From JABMPU01 sp964457455 (GTDB lineage Bacteria; Cloacimonadota; Cloacimonadia; Cloacimonadales; TCS61), in NCBI GenBank assembly GCA_964457455.1, contig CAYWJN010000035.1, forward strand, positions 1 to 23,964: 23,964 nt of DNA, read 5' to 3'. Numbering within the stretch: the stretch's first letter is position 1; every line of letters begins with the position of its first letter. This document shows positions 7,268 to 13,892 of this stretch, in pieces. The notes under the pieces are model-generated. The model was not told the origin of the DNA. It made no database searches and saw nothing but the letters and a program-made list of their open reading frames with translations. A program made the translations under genes and the position numbers.

Positions 7268-7273
7268 TTGACA
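7268..7273 (+). promoter_or_regulatory. -35 box upstream of tRNA-Val
   Basis: TTGACA, an exact consensus, lies 42 bases before the tRNA-Val 5' end. The best -10 (TAAATC at 7289-7294) is weak and 15 bases away. tRNA-Val may therefore have its own promoter as well as read-through from tRNA-Pro. Confidence 0.4.
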
Positions 7274-7309
7274 GAGAAAAGCTGAAAATAAATCTCTCTT
7301 TTGATTTCG

Positions 7310-7385
7310 GGGCGCTTAGCTCAGTTGGGAGAGCGCCTGCCTTACAAGCAGGTGGTCGGGGGTTCAAGTCCCTCAGCGCCCACCA
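7310..7385 (+). tRNA. tRNA-Val (anticodon TAC), CCA encoded
   Basis: The acceptor arms GGGCGCT and AGCGCCC pair perfectly. The D arm is GCTCAGTTGGGAGAGC. The anticodon stem CCTGC/GCAGG encloses CTTACAA, giving TAC. The T loop is GGTTCAAGTCC, and CCA is encoded. Confidence 0.96.
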
Positions 7386-7389
7386 TTTT

Positions 7390-7425
7390 AAACCGATTTG
7401 TTTTATCGAATCGGTTTTTTTATTT
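7390..7425 (+). terminator. Rho-independent terminator after tRNA-Val
   Basis: AAACCGATT (7390-7398) pairs perfectly with AATCGGTTT (7409-7417) over a ten-base loop and is followed by a T run. It separates the tRNA pair from the protein genes downstream. Confidence 0.85.
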
Positions 7426-7498
7426 CTTATCAAATTCAAGTTTTTTCCTTGACTCAAAATCAACATAGTTTTTCAAACAAAACAGAAAAGAGGAGAAT

Positions 7499-8674
7499 AT
7501 GGCAAAGCCAAAAAAGAGAAAAAGAAAGAAAAAACAAAAAAAGATAAATTTTCTGCTTATCTTTATCGTTATTATTGTTTTAGCATCTGCGATTTATTTC
7601 GTAATAAATAATCGCTTAGATATTTCCATCACTCCCAGGGAAAAAAAAGAAAAAGTGGAAACAATAGAAATCGAACAAAAAATTTCTGTGGATGATGTGA
7701 TTTTAGAAGCCATTAAAAACATGGGAATTCCGGAAAATTTATATAAACACAAAGTACGTAAAGACGCCATTTATATTTATATCGGATTGAACAAAGATGA
7801 AATAGATTTGAACCTGGCAAATGCGATTATTACCGGCAAAATCGAAAGTATTGGCGGCAAAATTATTTCCGGAAAAGAGACCAGAACCGGCTTTAAACAG
7901 GAACTCGAATTTATTGATCCATTCGATTCTCAAAAATATATCGTAAAATTATATTATGCAACTGAAGGGAGTTATAAAAAGAAAAAACCTCAGCTGGCAA
8001 TTGTTGTTGATGATTTCGGTTATTATAAAGGTGACTTGCTCGATGATTTCTGCAAGATAAAACAACCGATTAGTTTTGCAATTTTACCGGACGAAGCAAA
8101 TTCCAGAACTGTGATGCTGAAAGCAAATGAGACCAATCATGAAACCATAATTCACATTCCAATGGAACCGATGAGTTATCCAAAAAATAATCCCGGTAAA
8201 AATGCAATTTACATGCATCTTTCCAAAAAAGAAATTATCAAACGTATGGAAGGATATATCAAGAAGCTTCCTCTTTGCATTGGTGCAAACAATCATATGG
8301 GCTCGCTTGTAACAACAGATGAAGACATTATGAAAATCGTGATCGAAGTGCTCAAAAGACACGAAATGTTTTTCATAGACAGCCGTACAACTACTTCATC
8401 TGTGGCTTATTCTACTGCTCAGAGAATGATGATCCCTTCTTTTGAAAACAATTTTTTTCTGGATAGCCCGGACATTTCTGATAAAACTTTTAATCTGAAA
8501 ATTGAAAAACTTAAAAAACTCTCAGCAAAGGATAAAGTCCTGATTGTCACTCATTGTACAAATAAGAAAAAATTAAATTACTTGAAAAAATTCATTGCCA
8601 AAGCTGAAAAACTTGGTTTTGAAATTGTTCCGGTTTCAAAATTATTTGAGTATTCTTTTCCAGAAATACCATAA
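7499..8674 (+). CDS. Membrane-anchored divergent polysaccharide deacetylase (YibQ/DUF610 family)
   Basis: The 391-residue protein has a very Lys/Arg-rich cytoplasmic start (residues 2-16), one transmembrane helix (about 18-37), a linker with a small alpha/beta segment, and from about 164 a divergent polysaccharide deacetylase domain (Polysacc_deac_2). The family motifs appear in order: AIVVDDFG (167-174), FAILP (193-197), HIPMEP (219-224), NNHMGS (264-269), DSRT (294-297) and FLDS (320-323). The domain should face the periplasm. Relatives are thought to act on envelope polysaccharide, but the substrate is not established. AGGAG about five bases before the ATG supports the start, and a TTGACT at 7449 may mark its promoter. 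The next gene starts 25 bases after its stop, so the two are probably co-transcribed. Confidence 0.85.
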   Translation: MAKPKKRKRKKKQKKINFLLIFIVIIVLASAIYFVINNRLDISITPREKKEKVETIEIEQKISVDDVILEAIKNMGIPENLYKHKVRKDAIYIYIGLNKDEIDLNLANAIITGKIESIGGKIISGKETRTGFKQELEFIDPFDSQKYIVKLYYATEGSYKKKKPQLAIVVDDFGYYKGDLLDDFCKIKQPISFAILPDEANSRTVMLKANETNHETIIHIPMEPMSYPKNNPGKNAIYMHLSKKEIIKRMEGYIKKLPLCIGANNHMGSLVTTDEDIMKIVIEVLKRHEMFFIDSRTTTSSVAYSTAQRMMIPSFENNFFLDSPDISDKTFNLKIEKLKKLSAKDKVLIVTHCTNKKKLNYLKKFIAKAEKLGFEIVPVSKLFEYSFPEIP

Positions 8675-8699
8675 AAAAACTTCTGAACCAAGGAAACAA

Positions 8700-11168
8700 A
8701 TGGAATATAATATCGAAATTTGTAAAATACTCGAACAAAAATTTATTGATGCGAAATTGTTTCGTCCCATGCATATTAATCGCTACGATGAAGGCGATAA
8801 TTTAGTTTATGAAGTAAAATCCGTATCAAATGCAAATTCGACGAAAATTCATTTGCGAATAATAAAATCTGTGGGTGGTGGATTTGCAGGTCAGGTTTAT
8901 AAAGTTAAACTGCTGAAAATTGAAAACGGTTCCATTCCTGACCTTTATGAAGGAAAAGAATATGCCATCAAAATCCTCATTCCGCCTTCGAACTTCTCGA
9001 AATTGTTTCGCAATAGTTTATATTGGATAGGATTTCAGGGACCATTTCAACTTCAGGTGAATCCTGCAGCTTCCAGGGCTGGAGCATTATGGCAAAAGTT
9101 TATCCGCAGAGCTGCAAAGATCAGGTTCGATGATGACAAAGTTGTAGTAGATATCTTTGCCACTTTTATAGATAAAAAATTGGGTAGCTGTGGAGAAATA
9201 AGCGAATGGGTTGATGGTCGTACCTGGCAATTGGAAGTAGATGATAAACTTGATGTCTTAAACAAATGGTATCAAGGGAAAAAGGTTGATGATGCGAATC
9301 TCGGCTCTCCTGAATATCGTGCAAAAAGAGAGTTTATGCGAGATTTCGTTAAACTGCTTCACGATGTCGGAGGGTTTGAATTTGCACGTCAATATGAATG
9401 GTCAACCTGCAAAAGCCAGCCGAATTGTTTGAAGAGACATGAAGTTAATGATCCTTCTGAAGGATTGGTTGCTGTAGATTTTCGTGCTGGACTTGCTCTG
9501 CTTCCATTTTTACCGATGAGTCCCGGAGATTTTAAATTGATCTTTTCAGGATTATTTCGAGGAAGTCTGGTTCAATTTGATAGAGGAAATCTGAAAAAAC
9601 TGGAAAGTTTCATTCAATCAAATCAGCAGGAATTCTCTGATATGCATGAGATGTTGGAAGAACTTAAATCTTGCGAAAAAATATATCGTAAATCAGTTCC
9701 GGATATAACTCACAATCATTTTAAATTGCTTTTCAGCAAAAAACTCTGGTCAACAATTCTGAATAGTTCCAGGGTTGGTTGGAGAACTCAAAACCTGACA
9801 GATGAAAAATCTAACATGAAACTTAAAAATTCAAAAGCTTTATTAATTCTGTTTTATATTATAGGATTAATTCCTTTCTTAGGAAAATTCATCATAAAAT
9901 TCTTTAATCGTCCGGACTGGCGAAATCACTACAAAAGTATGCTGAAAAGTTGGAAATATTTGAAACGAGCAATATCCGGAAAAAGCGCTGAAAAGGTAAT
10001 TATCTGGCATAGAAAAGGCAGAGTCAACGAGGACAGTGCTTTAAAGGTATCTTCTTCATTTTTTAGATTTTCAGCTCATTTACCGTTTTCCATCTTACCT
10101 GTGGGATTACACAAATTCCTCACGAACTGGCAATATTTCAAGGAACGTTTGAGCAACATAATTGTAAGGCCAATCCGTTTATATTTCAATAGTAAACTGC
10201 GCGAAGAGTGGCTTCTGTCCATGCTTACAGAAGGGCAAAAAAAACACATGCTTACAGACGAAGATGCCAAAATCATTCATTCTCAAATCAAAGAACCTTT
10301 CATTCAAAAATACCTGAAAAGCCTGGCAGTACATGTTTGCACTTTACCTGTAACTCAAGTTGTTTCTGTGTTAATCGCCATAATTTTTGTAGCATCACAT
10401 CAGGAAATGCCGCGAGCTCAAGCTTGGGGAATCGGAGTTGGAATCATCGCTCTTTTCCAGGTTATACCAATTTCTCCCGGCTCTTTGGCTCGAGGATTTT
10501 ATGTGGTATATCTATTAATCAGAGAACGCAACTTTAAAAATTATAATATTGCTATATTTTTGAGTTTTTTTAAATACATTGGATATTTAGCATTTCCCAT
10601 TCAGATGACCCAGCATTACCCGGCATTAGCACGCTTTATGGCAGGACATTGGGCTACTGAAGCAGTTCATACAATTCCGGTTTTTGGAGAAAAGGGAGCA
10701 CTCCTGGAACATTGGGTTTTCAATTTGTTTTACAACTGGCCATTAACGATCCGACGCAAAATGAAATTGCGTGCACAAAAGCGAGAAATCAAAAATTCTC
10801 GATATTGGCACATTCCAATATATGTGATCATTTTTTCTACCTTATTTGGAATTGCCGATTATTTATTTATTTCTCATTTTGGTTCGATCCCAATCTTGAA
10901 AGATATCTGGTATTTAGTAATACTTTTGCCCTTACTTCTTGGCTCTTTTATTACTTCCGGTTGCGGAGGAGCTGTTTTGTGGAAACGAATTATTTCCGCA
11001 ACATCTGCAGGAATGACCGTTGGAATTTTATATTCATTTATCACCTTCTATATTTTCCAGGAAAGTGAAGTTCTTCTTAATATTTTTCTGATCGAATGTT
11101 TTTGGAGAATGTTTATTTTCAGTATCTTTTCCACAATTGGTGCTCTTCTTTACGAATTAAGAGTTTAA
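8700..11168 (+). CDS. Kinase-like domain fused to a multi-pass membrane domain, function unknown
   Basis: I chose the ATG at 8700 (822 residues) because AAGGA lies five bases upstream; the frame is open back to 8595 but that would overlap the previous gene. Residues 55-95 look like a protein-kinase N-lobe: a Gly-rich loop GGGFAGQVYKV (59-69) and a VAIK-type lysine (YAIK, K91). EISEWVDGRTW (166-176) may be the hinge region. QPNCLKR (240-246) sits where a catalytic loop would be, without the usual Asp, and VAVDF (257-261) resembles the DFG site. Hydrophobic helices lie at about 378-400, 545-566, 575-603, 615-635, 702-727, 735-755 and 770-815. The stretch VIPISPGSLARGFYVVYLL (588-606) recalls flippase-like membrane domains. 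I do not recognise the family by name. It sits between the deacetylase and holA. Confidence 0.6.
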   Translation: MEYNIEICKILEQKFIDAKLFRPMHINRYDEGDNLVYEVKSVSNANSTKIHLRIIKSVGGGFAGQVYKVKLLKIENGSIPDLYEGKEYAIKILIPPSNFSKLFRNSLYWIGFQGPFQLQVNPAASRAGALWQKFIRRAAKIRFDDDKVVVDIFATFIDKKLGSCGEISEWVDGRTWQLEVDDKLDVLNKWYQGKKVDDANLGSPEYRAKREFMRDFVKLLHDVGGFEFARQYEWSTCKSQPNCLKRHEVNDPSEGLVAVDFRAGLALLPFLPMSPGDFKLIFSGLFRGSLVQFDRGNLKKLESFIQSNQQEFSDMHEMLEELKSCEKIYRKSVPDITHNHFKLLFSKKLWSTILNSSRVGWRTQNLTDEKSNMKLKNSKALLILFYIIGLIPFLGKFIIKFFNRPDWRNHYKSMLKSWKYLKRAISGKSAEKVIIWHRKGRVNEDSALKVSSSFFRFSAHLPFSILPVGLHKFLTNWQYFKERLSNIIVRPIRLYFNSKLREEWLLSMLTEGQKKHMLTDEDAKIIHSQIKEPFIQKYLKSLAVHVCTLPVTQVVSVLIAIIFVASHQEMPRAQAWGIGVGIIALFQVIPISPGSLARGFYVVYLLIRERNFKNYNIAIFLSFFKYIGYLAFPIQMTQHYPALARFMAGHWATEAVHTIPVFGEKGALLEHWVFNLFYNWPLTIRRKMKLRAQKREIKNSRYWHIPIYVIIFSTLFGIADYLFISHFGSIPILKDIWYLVILLPLLLGSFITSGCGGAVLWKRIISATSAGMTVGILYSFITFYIFQESEVLLNIFLIECFWRMFIFSIFSTIGALLYELRV

Positions 11169-11174
11169 ATTATT

Positions 11175-12203
11175 ATGCAAAAATCAAAAACTATACAATC
11201 ATATGAATTCCTGAATTTAATTCGGAATCAGAAACCTTTAACTTCTTACTTTATCTTTGGACCCGAAAATTACCTGCGGGATAAAGTTATAAAAGCCATA
11301 GTTGAAAAATTCAAGACTCCGGGTTCAGAAGATTTTGATCTTACAATCCTTTATGGTGATGACTCTTCTGCTACAGATGTTTTGGAACAACTGGAAATGC
11401 TTCCATTCATGGCAAAAAACAGGATCGTGATTCTAAAAAATTTCGATAAAATGAAATTACCTGACAGAAATTTAATTGCCAAATATTTAGAGAAACCGGT
11501 GCCAACAACAATTTTTATCTTAACTGCAGAAAAAACGGATAATAGAACAGAAGCCTTTAAAAAAGTTACCAAAAATTCTGTGAATATAAGCTGTAAAAAA
11601 CCATTTAATGCCAACAATATTATTCACTGGTTGGAAAACGAACTGGAAAAGAAAAATATCAGTATAGATAAAGATGCTGCTGAATATTTCGCAAATAGCA
11701 TTGAACTCGATTATCTGATAGCAGAAAATGAACTGGAAAAACTTATTATCTTCACCAAAATTTCCTCAAATATATCTCTGGATGATGTGAAGAATTGTCT
11801 GGAAAAATCTAAGATGAATAGTGTTTTTGACCTACAAAATTCCATAGGAAAAAGAGATTTGAAAAAAACTCTTCAAATCCTGGAAAATTTGTTCTCTTTT
11901 GAAGAACCATCAAAAATTGATATCTTTATCGTATCAATGCTGACGCGTTTTTTCACTCTTCTCTGGATGATAATCGCTCTCCAGAAAAAAAATATTACAG
12001 ATTCGGAAATCAGTTCCAGACATCTCAACCAGATTTTTTTTAAATACCGAAAGGATTATCTGAATTCAGCACGAAACTACAATGATAAAAATATAAAAAA
12101 AGTATTTTCATTGCTTCTGCAGGCAGATATTGATTTGAAGTCTTTGAATATCAAAGAAGAAATAATTTTAGAAACTTTAATTTTCAATATTTGCAGAGTG
12201 TAA
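11175..12203 (+). CDS. holA: DNA polymerase III subunit delta (HolA)
   Basis: HolA opens the sliding clamp as part of the clamp-loader. The 342-residue length is normal. Its N-terminus has the family pattern: TSYFIFGPENYLRDKVIKAI (residues 23-42), then GSEDFDLTILYGDD, LEQLEMLPFMAKNRIVILKN and the AAA+-like core with TIFILTAEK. The delta-type P-loop is degenerate, as expected, so the protein is not predicted to hydrolyse ATP. The C-terminal helical collar (about residues 210-342) includes LLQADIDLKSLN, like the LL.AD..LK motif of the family. It starts six bases after the preceding stop codon, which implies co-transcription. No strong ribosome-binding site is visible, so translation may be coupled. 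Confidence 0.9.
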   Translation: MQKSKTIQSYEFLNLIRNQKPLTSYFIFGPENYLRDKVIKAIVEKFKTPGSEDFDLTILYGDDSSATDVLEQLEMLPFMAKNRIVILKNFDKMKLPDRNLIAKYLEKPVPTTIFILTAEKTDNRTEAFKKVTKNSVNISCKKPFNANNIIHWLENELEKKNISIDKDAAEYFANSIELDYLIAENELEKLIIFTKISSNISLDDVKNCLEKSKMNSVFDLQNSIGKRDLKKTLQILENLFSFEEPSKIDIFIVSMLTRFFTLLWMIIALQKKNITDSEISSRHLNQIFFKYRKDYLNSARNYNDKNIKKVFSLLLQADIDLKSLNIKEEIILETLIFNICRV

Positions 12204-12212
12204 TTAGGATTA

Positions 12213-12281
12213 AGAGGTTCTGGGTTCAAAGTTCAAGGGTTCCCGTTTTCCCGTGTTCACGAATTCACAGATTCACGTGTT
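12213..12281. repeat. Interspersed 'TTCTGGGTT … CACGAATTCAC' repeat (family D), copy 1
   Basis: This fills most of the 89-base gap between holA and era. It shares AGAGGTTCTGGGTT (12213-12226), CGTGTTCACGAATTCAC (12252-12268) and ATTCACGTGTT (12271-12281) with a rearranged copy at 13498-13567. Confidence 0.65.
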
Positions 12282-12292
12282 GAGAGGGTTTT

Positions 12293-13177
12293 TTGAATAA
12301 AGATTTTCGAGCAGGATTTGTTTCAATTATCGGTAGACCGAACGTGGGAAAATCCACTTTAATGAATAAGCTTTTAGGCGAGAAACTTTCGATAATATCT
12401 CCCAAACCGCAAACTACAAGGCAGCAAATAAAAGGCATCCTAACTGATGATGAAAAACAGATAATTTTTCTGGATACTCCCGGATATTTAGAACCTCGCT
12501 ATCTGCTTCAGGAAAAAATGCTGGAATACATCCAAAACTCTTTGCAGGATTCCGACCTGATTATTTTTTTAACTGATGTACGAAACTATCCAACAGATTA
12601 TGATGCTCAAATCTGTAATATTCTGAAGAAAATAAGGATTCCGAAAATAGCGATGTTGAACAAGATCGATCTGACGGAAAAGCAAACTATTCAGGAAAAA
12701 CTGGTTCTTGTAGAAAAAGAAAACTTCGAAACAGTTATTCCAATTTCTGCTCTGCATTTTAAAGATTTTGATGATATTATTAAACTTATAACCAGCTTTC
12801 TTCCTTATAATCCACCATTTTATGATAAAGGAAGTCTATCTGATTTGCCTATGCGTTTTTTCGCTCAAGAAATTATTCGCGAACAGATATTTCTAAATTT
12901 TAAAGAAGAAATTCCGTATTCATCCACTGTTGTTGTGGAATATTATCATGATTATCCCAATAAAGTTGAAATTGCTGCTAATATTTGGTTAGAAAGAAAA
13001 TCTCAAAAACCGATCGTTCTGGGAAGAAACGGAGAAAAAATAAAAATGATTAGAATGAATTCGGAAAGAGAGATTTATAAAGTAATTAGTAAAAAAGTGA
13101 AATTGGATCTCTGGATTAAAATCAAACCGAATTGGCGGAAAAAAAGAAGCGCTCTCAAAGAATTTGGTTATCGCTAA
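12293..13177 (+). CDS. era: GTPase Era
   Basis: Era binds the 3' end of 16S rRNA and helps mature the small ribosomal subunit. All G motifs are present in the 294-residue product: GRPNVGKST (14-22), a switch I region KPQTTRQQIKGI (38-49), DTPG (61-64), NKID (123-126) and SAL (152-154). The C-terminal KH domain carries the GxxG-type loop VLGRNGEKIK and ends …LKEFGY, as is usual. The start is a TTG at 12293: a stop lies four codons upstream in frame and the first in-frame ATG is inside the P-loop, so TTG is the only workable start. A GAGGG sequence is four bases before it. It follows holA after a repeat-filled gap. Confidence 0.93.
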   Translation: MNKDFRAGFVSIIGRPNVGKSTLMNKLLGEKLSIISPKPQTTRQQIKGILTDDEKQIIFLDTPGYLEPRYLLQEKMLEYIQNSLQDSDLIIFLTDVRNYPTDYDAQICNILKKIRIPKIAMLNKIDLTEKQTIQEKLVLVEKENFETVIPISALHFKDFDDIIKLITSFLPYNPPFYDKGSLSDLPMRFFAQEIIREQIFLNFKEEIPYSSTVVVEYYHDYPNKVEIAANIWLERKSQKPIVLGRNGEKIKMIRMNSEREIYKVISKKVKLDLWIKIKPNWRKKRSALKEFGYR

Positions 13178-13179
13178 TG

Positions 13180-13241
13180 ATTCAACCGTTGAAAAGGTTC
13201 AGCTGGAAGAAGAAACTTTTAAACCTTTTCAAGGTTTGTAT
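13180..13241 (-). repeat. Interspersed double-hairpin repeat (family A), copy 2
   Basis: Read on the minus strand this is TACAAACCTTGAAAAGGTTT, a TTTCTTCTT-containing middle, then GAACCTTTTCAACGGTTGAA. It aligns with the copy at 4117-4177 end to end apart from small gaps and substitutions. It starts three bases after the era stop codon, so its hairpins could act as an mRNA 3' end. Confidence 0.7.
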
Positions 13242-13261
13242 AAATTGCTCTTAAAAAAAAT

Positions 13262-13291
13262 TTGACACTAAAATTAGTTAAAAATTATTGG
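13262..13291 (+). promoter_or_regulatory. Promoter of the tRNA-Ser pair
   Basis: TTGACA (13262-13267) is an exact -35. TATTGG (13286-13291) after 18 bases is a weak -10. The -35 lies 43 bases before the first tRNA, as at the other tRNA loci here. Confidence 0.45.
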
Positions 13292-13304
13292 ATTTAATTC
13301 GCAG

Positions 13305-13390
13305 GGAGGATTAGTCCTAATTGGTAAGGCAGCGGTCTTGAAAACCGCCGGGCTCTGCCCTTGGGGGTTCGAGTCCCTCATCCTCCGCCA
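13305..13390 (+). tRNA. tRNA-Ser (anticodon TGA), CCA encoded
   Basis: The acceptor arms GGAGGAT and ATCCTCC pair perfectly. The anticodon stem GCGGT/ACCGC encloses CTTGAAA, giving TGA. A long variable arm GGGC-TCT-GCCC marks a class II tRNA. The T arm contains GGTTCGAGTCC, followed by GCCA. Confidence 0.94.
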
Positions 13391-13402
13391 TTTTCTTTAT
13401 GA

Positions 13403-13496
<94 letters not shown>

Positions 13497-13497
13497 T

Positions 13498-13567
13498 TTC
13501 TGGGTTCCGGGTTCAAGATTCACGTGTTCACGAATTCACGTATTCACATGTTCAGAGGTTCTGGGTT
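13498..13567. repeat. Interspersed 'TTCTGGGTT … CACGAATTCAC' repeat (family D), copy 2
   Basis: It shares CGTGTTCACGAATTCAC (13523-13539) and AGAGGTTCTGGGTT (13554-13567) with 12213-12281, in a different order and with added ATTCACGTATTCACATG units. It lies between tRNA-Ser(GCT) and tRNA-Gln(TTG). Confidence 0.65.
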
Positions 13568-13642
13568 AGTGAAGGTTAAAGAAAAAAGTAACCTTGAACG
13601 GTGAACTCTGAAACTGTAAACCTTACAAATATAGTTCTTTGT

Positions 13643-13717
13643 TGGGCCGTCGTCAAGTGGTAAGACACATGGTTTTGGTCCATGTATTCGGGGGTTCGAA
13701 TCCTCCCGGCCCAACCA
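13643..13717 (+). tRNA. tRNA-Gln (anticodon TTG), CCA encoded
   Basis: The acceptor arms TGGGCCG and CGGCCCA pair. The D arm is CGTCAAGTGGTAAGACA, typical of tRNA-Gln. The anticodon stem CATGG/CCATG encloses TTTTGGT, giving TTG. The T arm contains GGTTCGAATCC, followed by ACCA. A good -10 (TATAGT, 13630-13635) lies just upstream. Confidence 0.96.
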
Positions 13718-13723
13718 TTTTTT

Positions 13724-13749
13724 ATGCCACAATCGTGGCATTCTTTTTT
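13724..13749 (+). terminator. Terminator-like hairpin between the two tRNA-Gln genes
   Basis: ATGCCAC-AATC-GTGGCAT is a perfect seven-bp stem followed by TTCTTTTTT. The last T is the first base of tRNA-Gln(CTG). It could end most transcripts after tRNA-Gln(TTG) or guide processing between the two. Confidence 0.65.
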
Positions 13750-13822
13750 GGGGTGTCGTCTAATGGTAGGACAGCGGATTCTGGTTCCGTATGTGAGGGT
13801 TCAACTCCTTCCACCCCAACCA
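13749..13822 (+). tRNA. tRNA-Gln (anticodon CTG), CCA encoded
   Basis: The acceptor arms TGGGGTG and CACCCCA pair. The D arm is CGTCTAATGGTAGGACA. The anticodon loop TTCTGGT gives CTG. The T arm contains GGTTCAACTCC, followed by ACCA. No separate promoter is visible in the short gap, so it probably depends on read-through past the hairpin. Confidence 0.95.
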
Positions 13823-13854
13823 ATAATGAAACCCGACTCGGGTTTCATTATTTT
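13822..13854 (+). terminator. Rho-independent terminator after the tRNA cluster
   Basis: AATAATGAAACCCGA, one central C, then TCGGGTTTCATTATT form a perfect inverted repeat ending in TTTT. It begins at the last base of tRNA-Gln(CTG). Confidence 0.85.
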
Positions 13855-13892
13855 ACCTTCGGAACTCCGGCAGCTGCCGGAGTTCCGAAGGT
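13855..13892. repeat. 38-bp perfect palindrome touching the stop codon of the secreted-protein gene (family C)
   Basis: ACCTTCGGAACTCCGGCAG (13855-13873) is followed at once by its exact reverse complement (13874-13892). The last base is also the final base of the minus-strand TAA. Its core CTCCGGCA-GC-TGCCGGAG recurs at 17091-17108 with AC in the centre. It may form the 3' end of the minus-strand mRNA. Confidence 0.85.

Noticed and set aside
8595..8699. Extended N-terminus for the kinase-like protein
   Set aside because: It would overlap the deacetylase gene by 80 bases; the ATG at 8700 has a proper ribosome-binding site.
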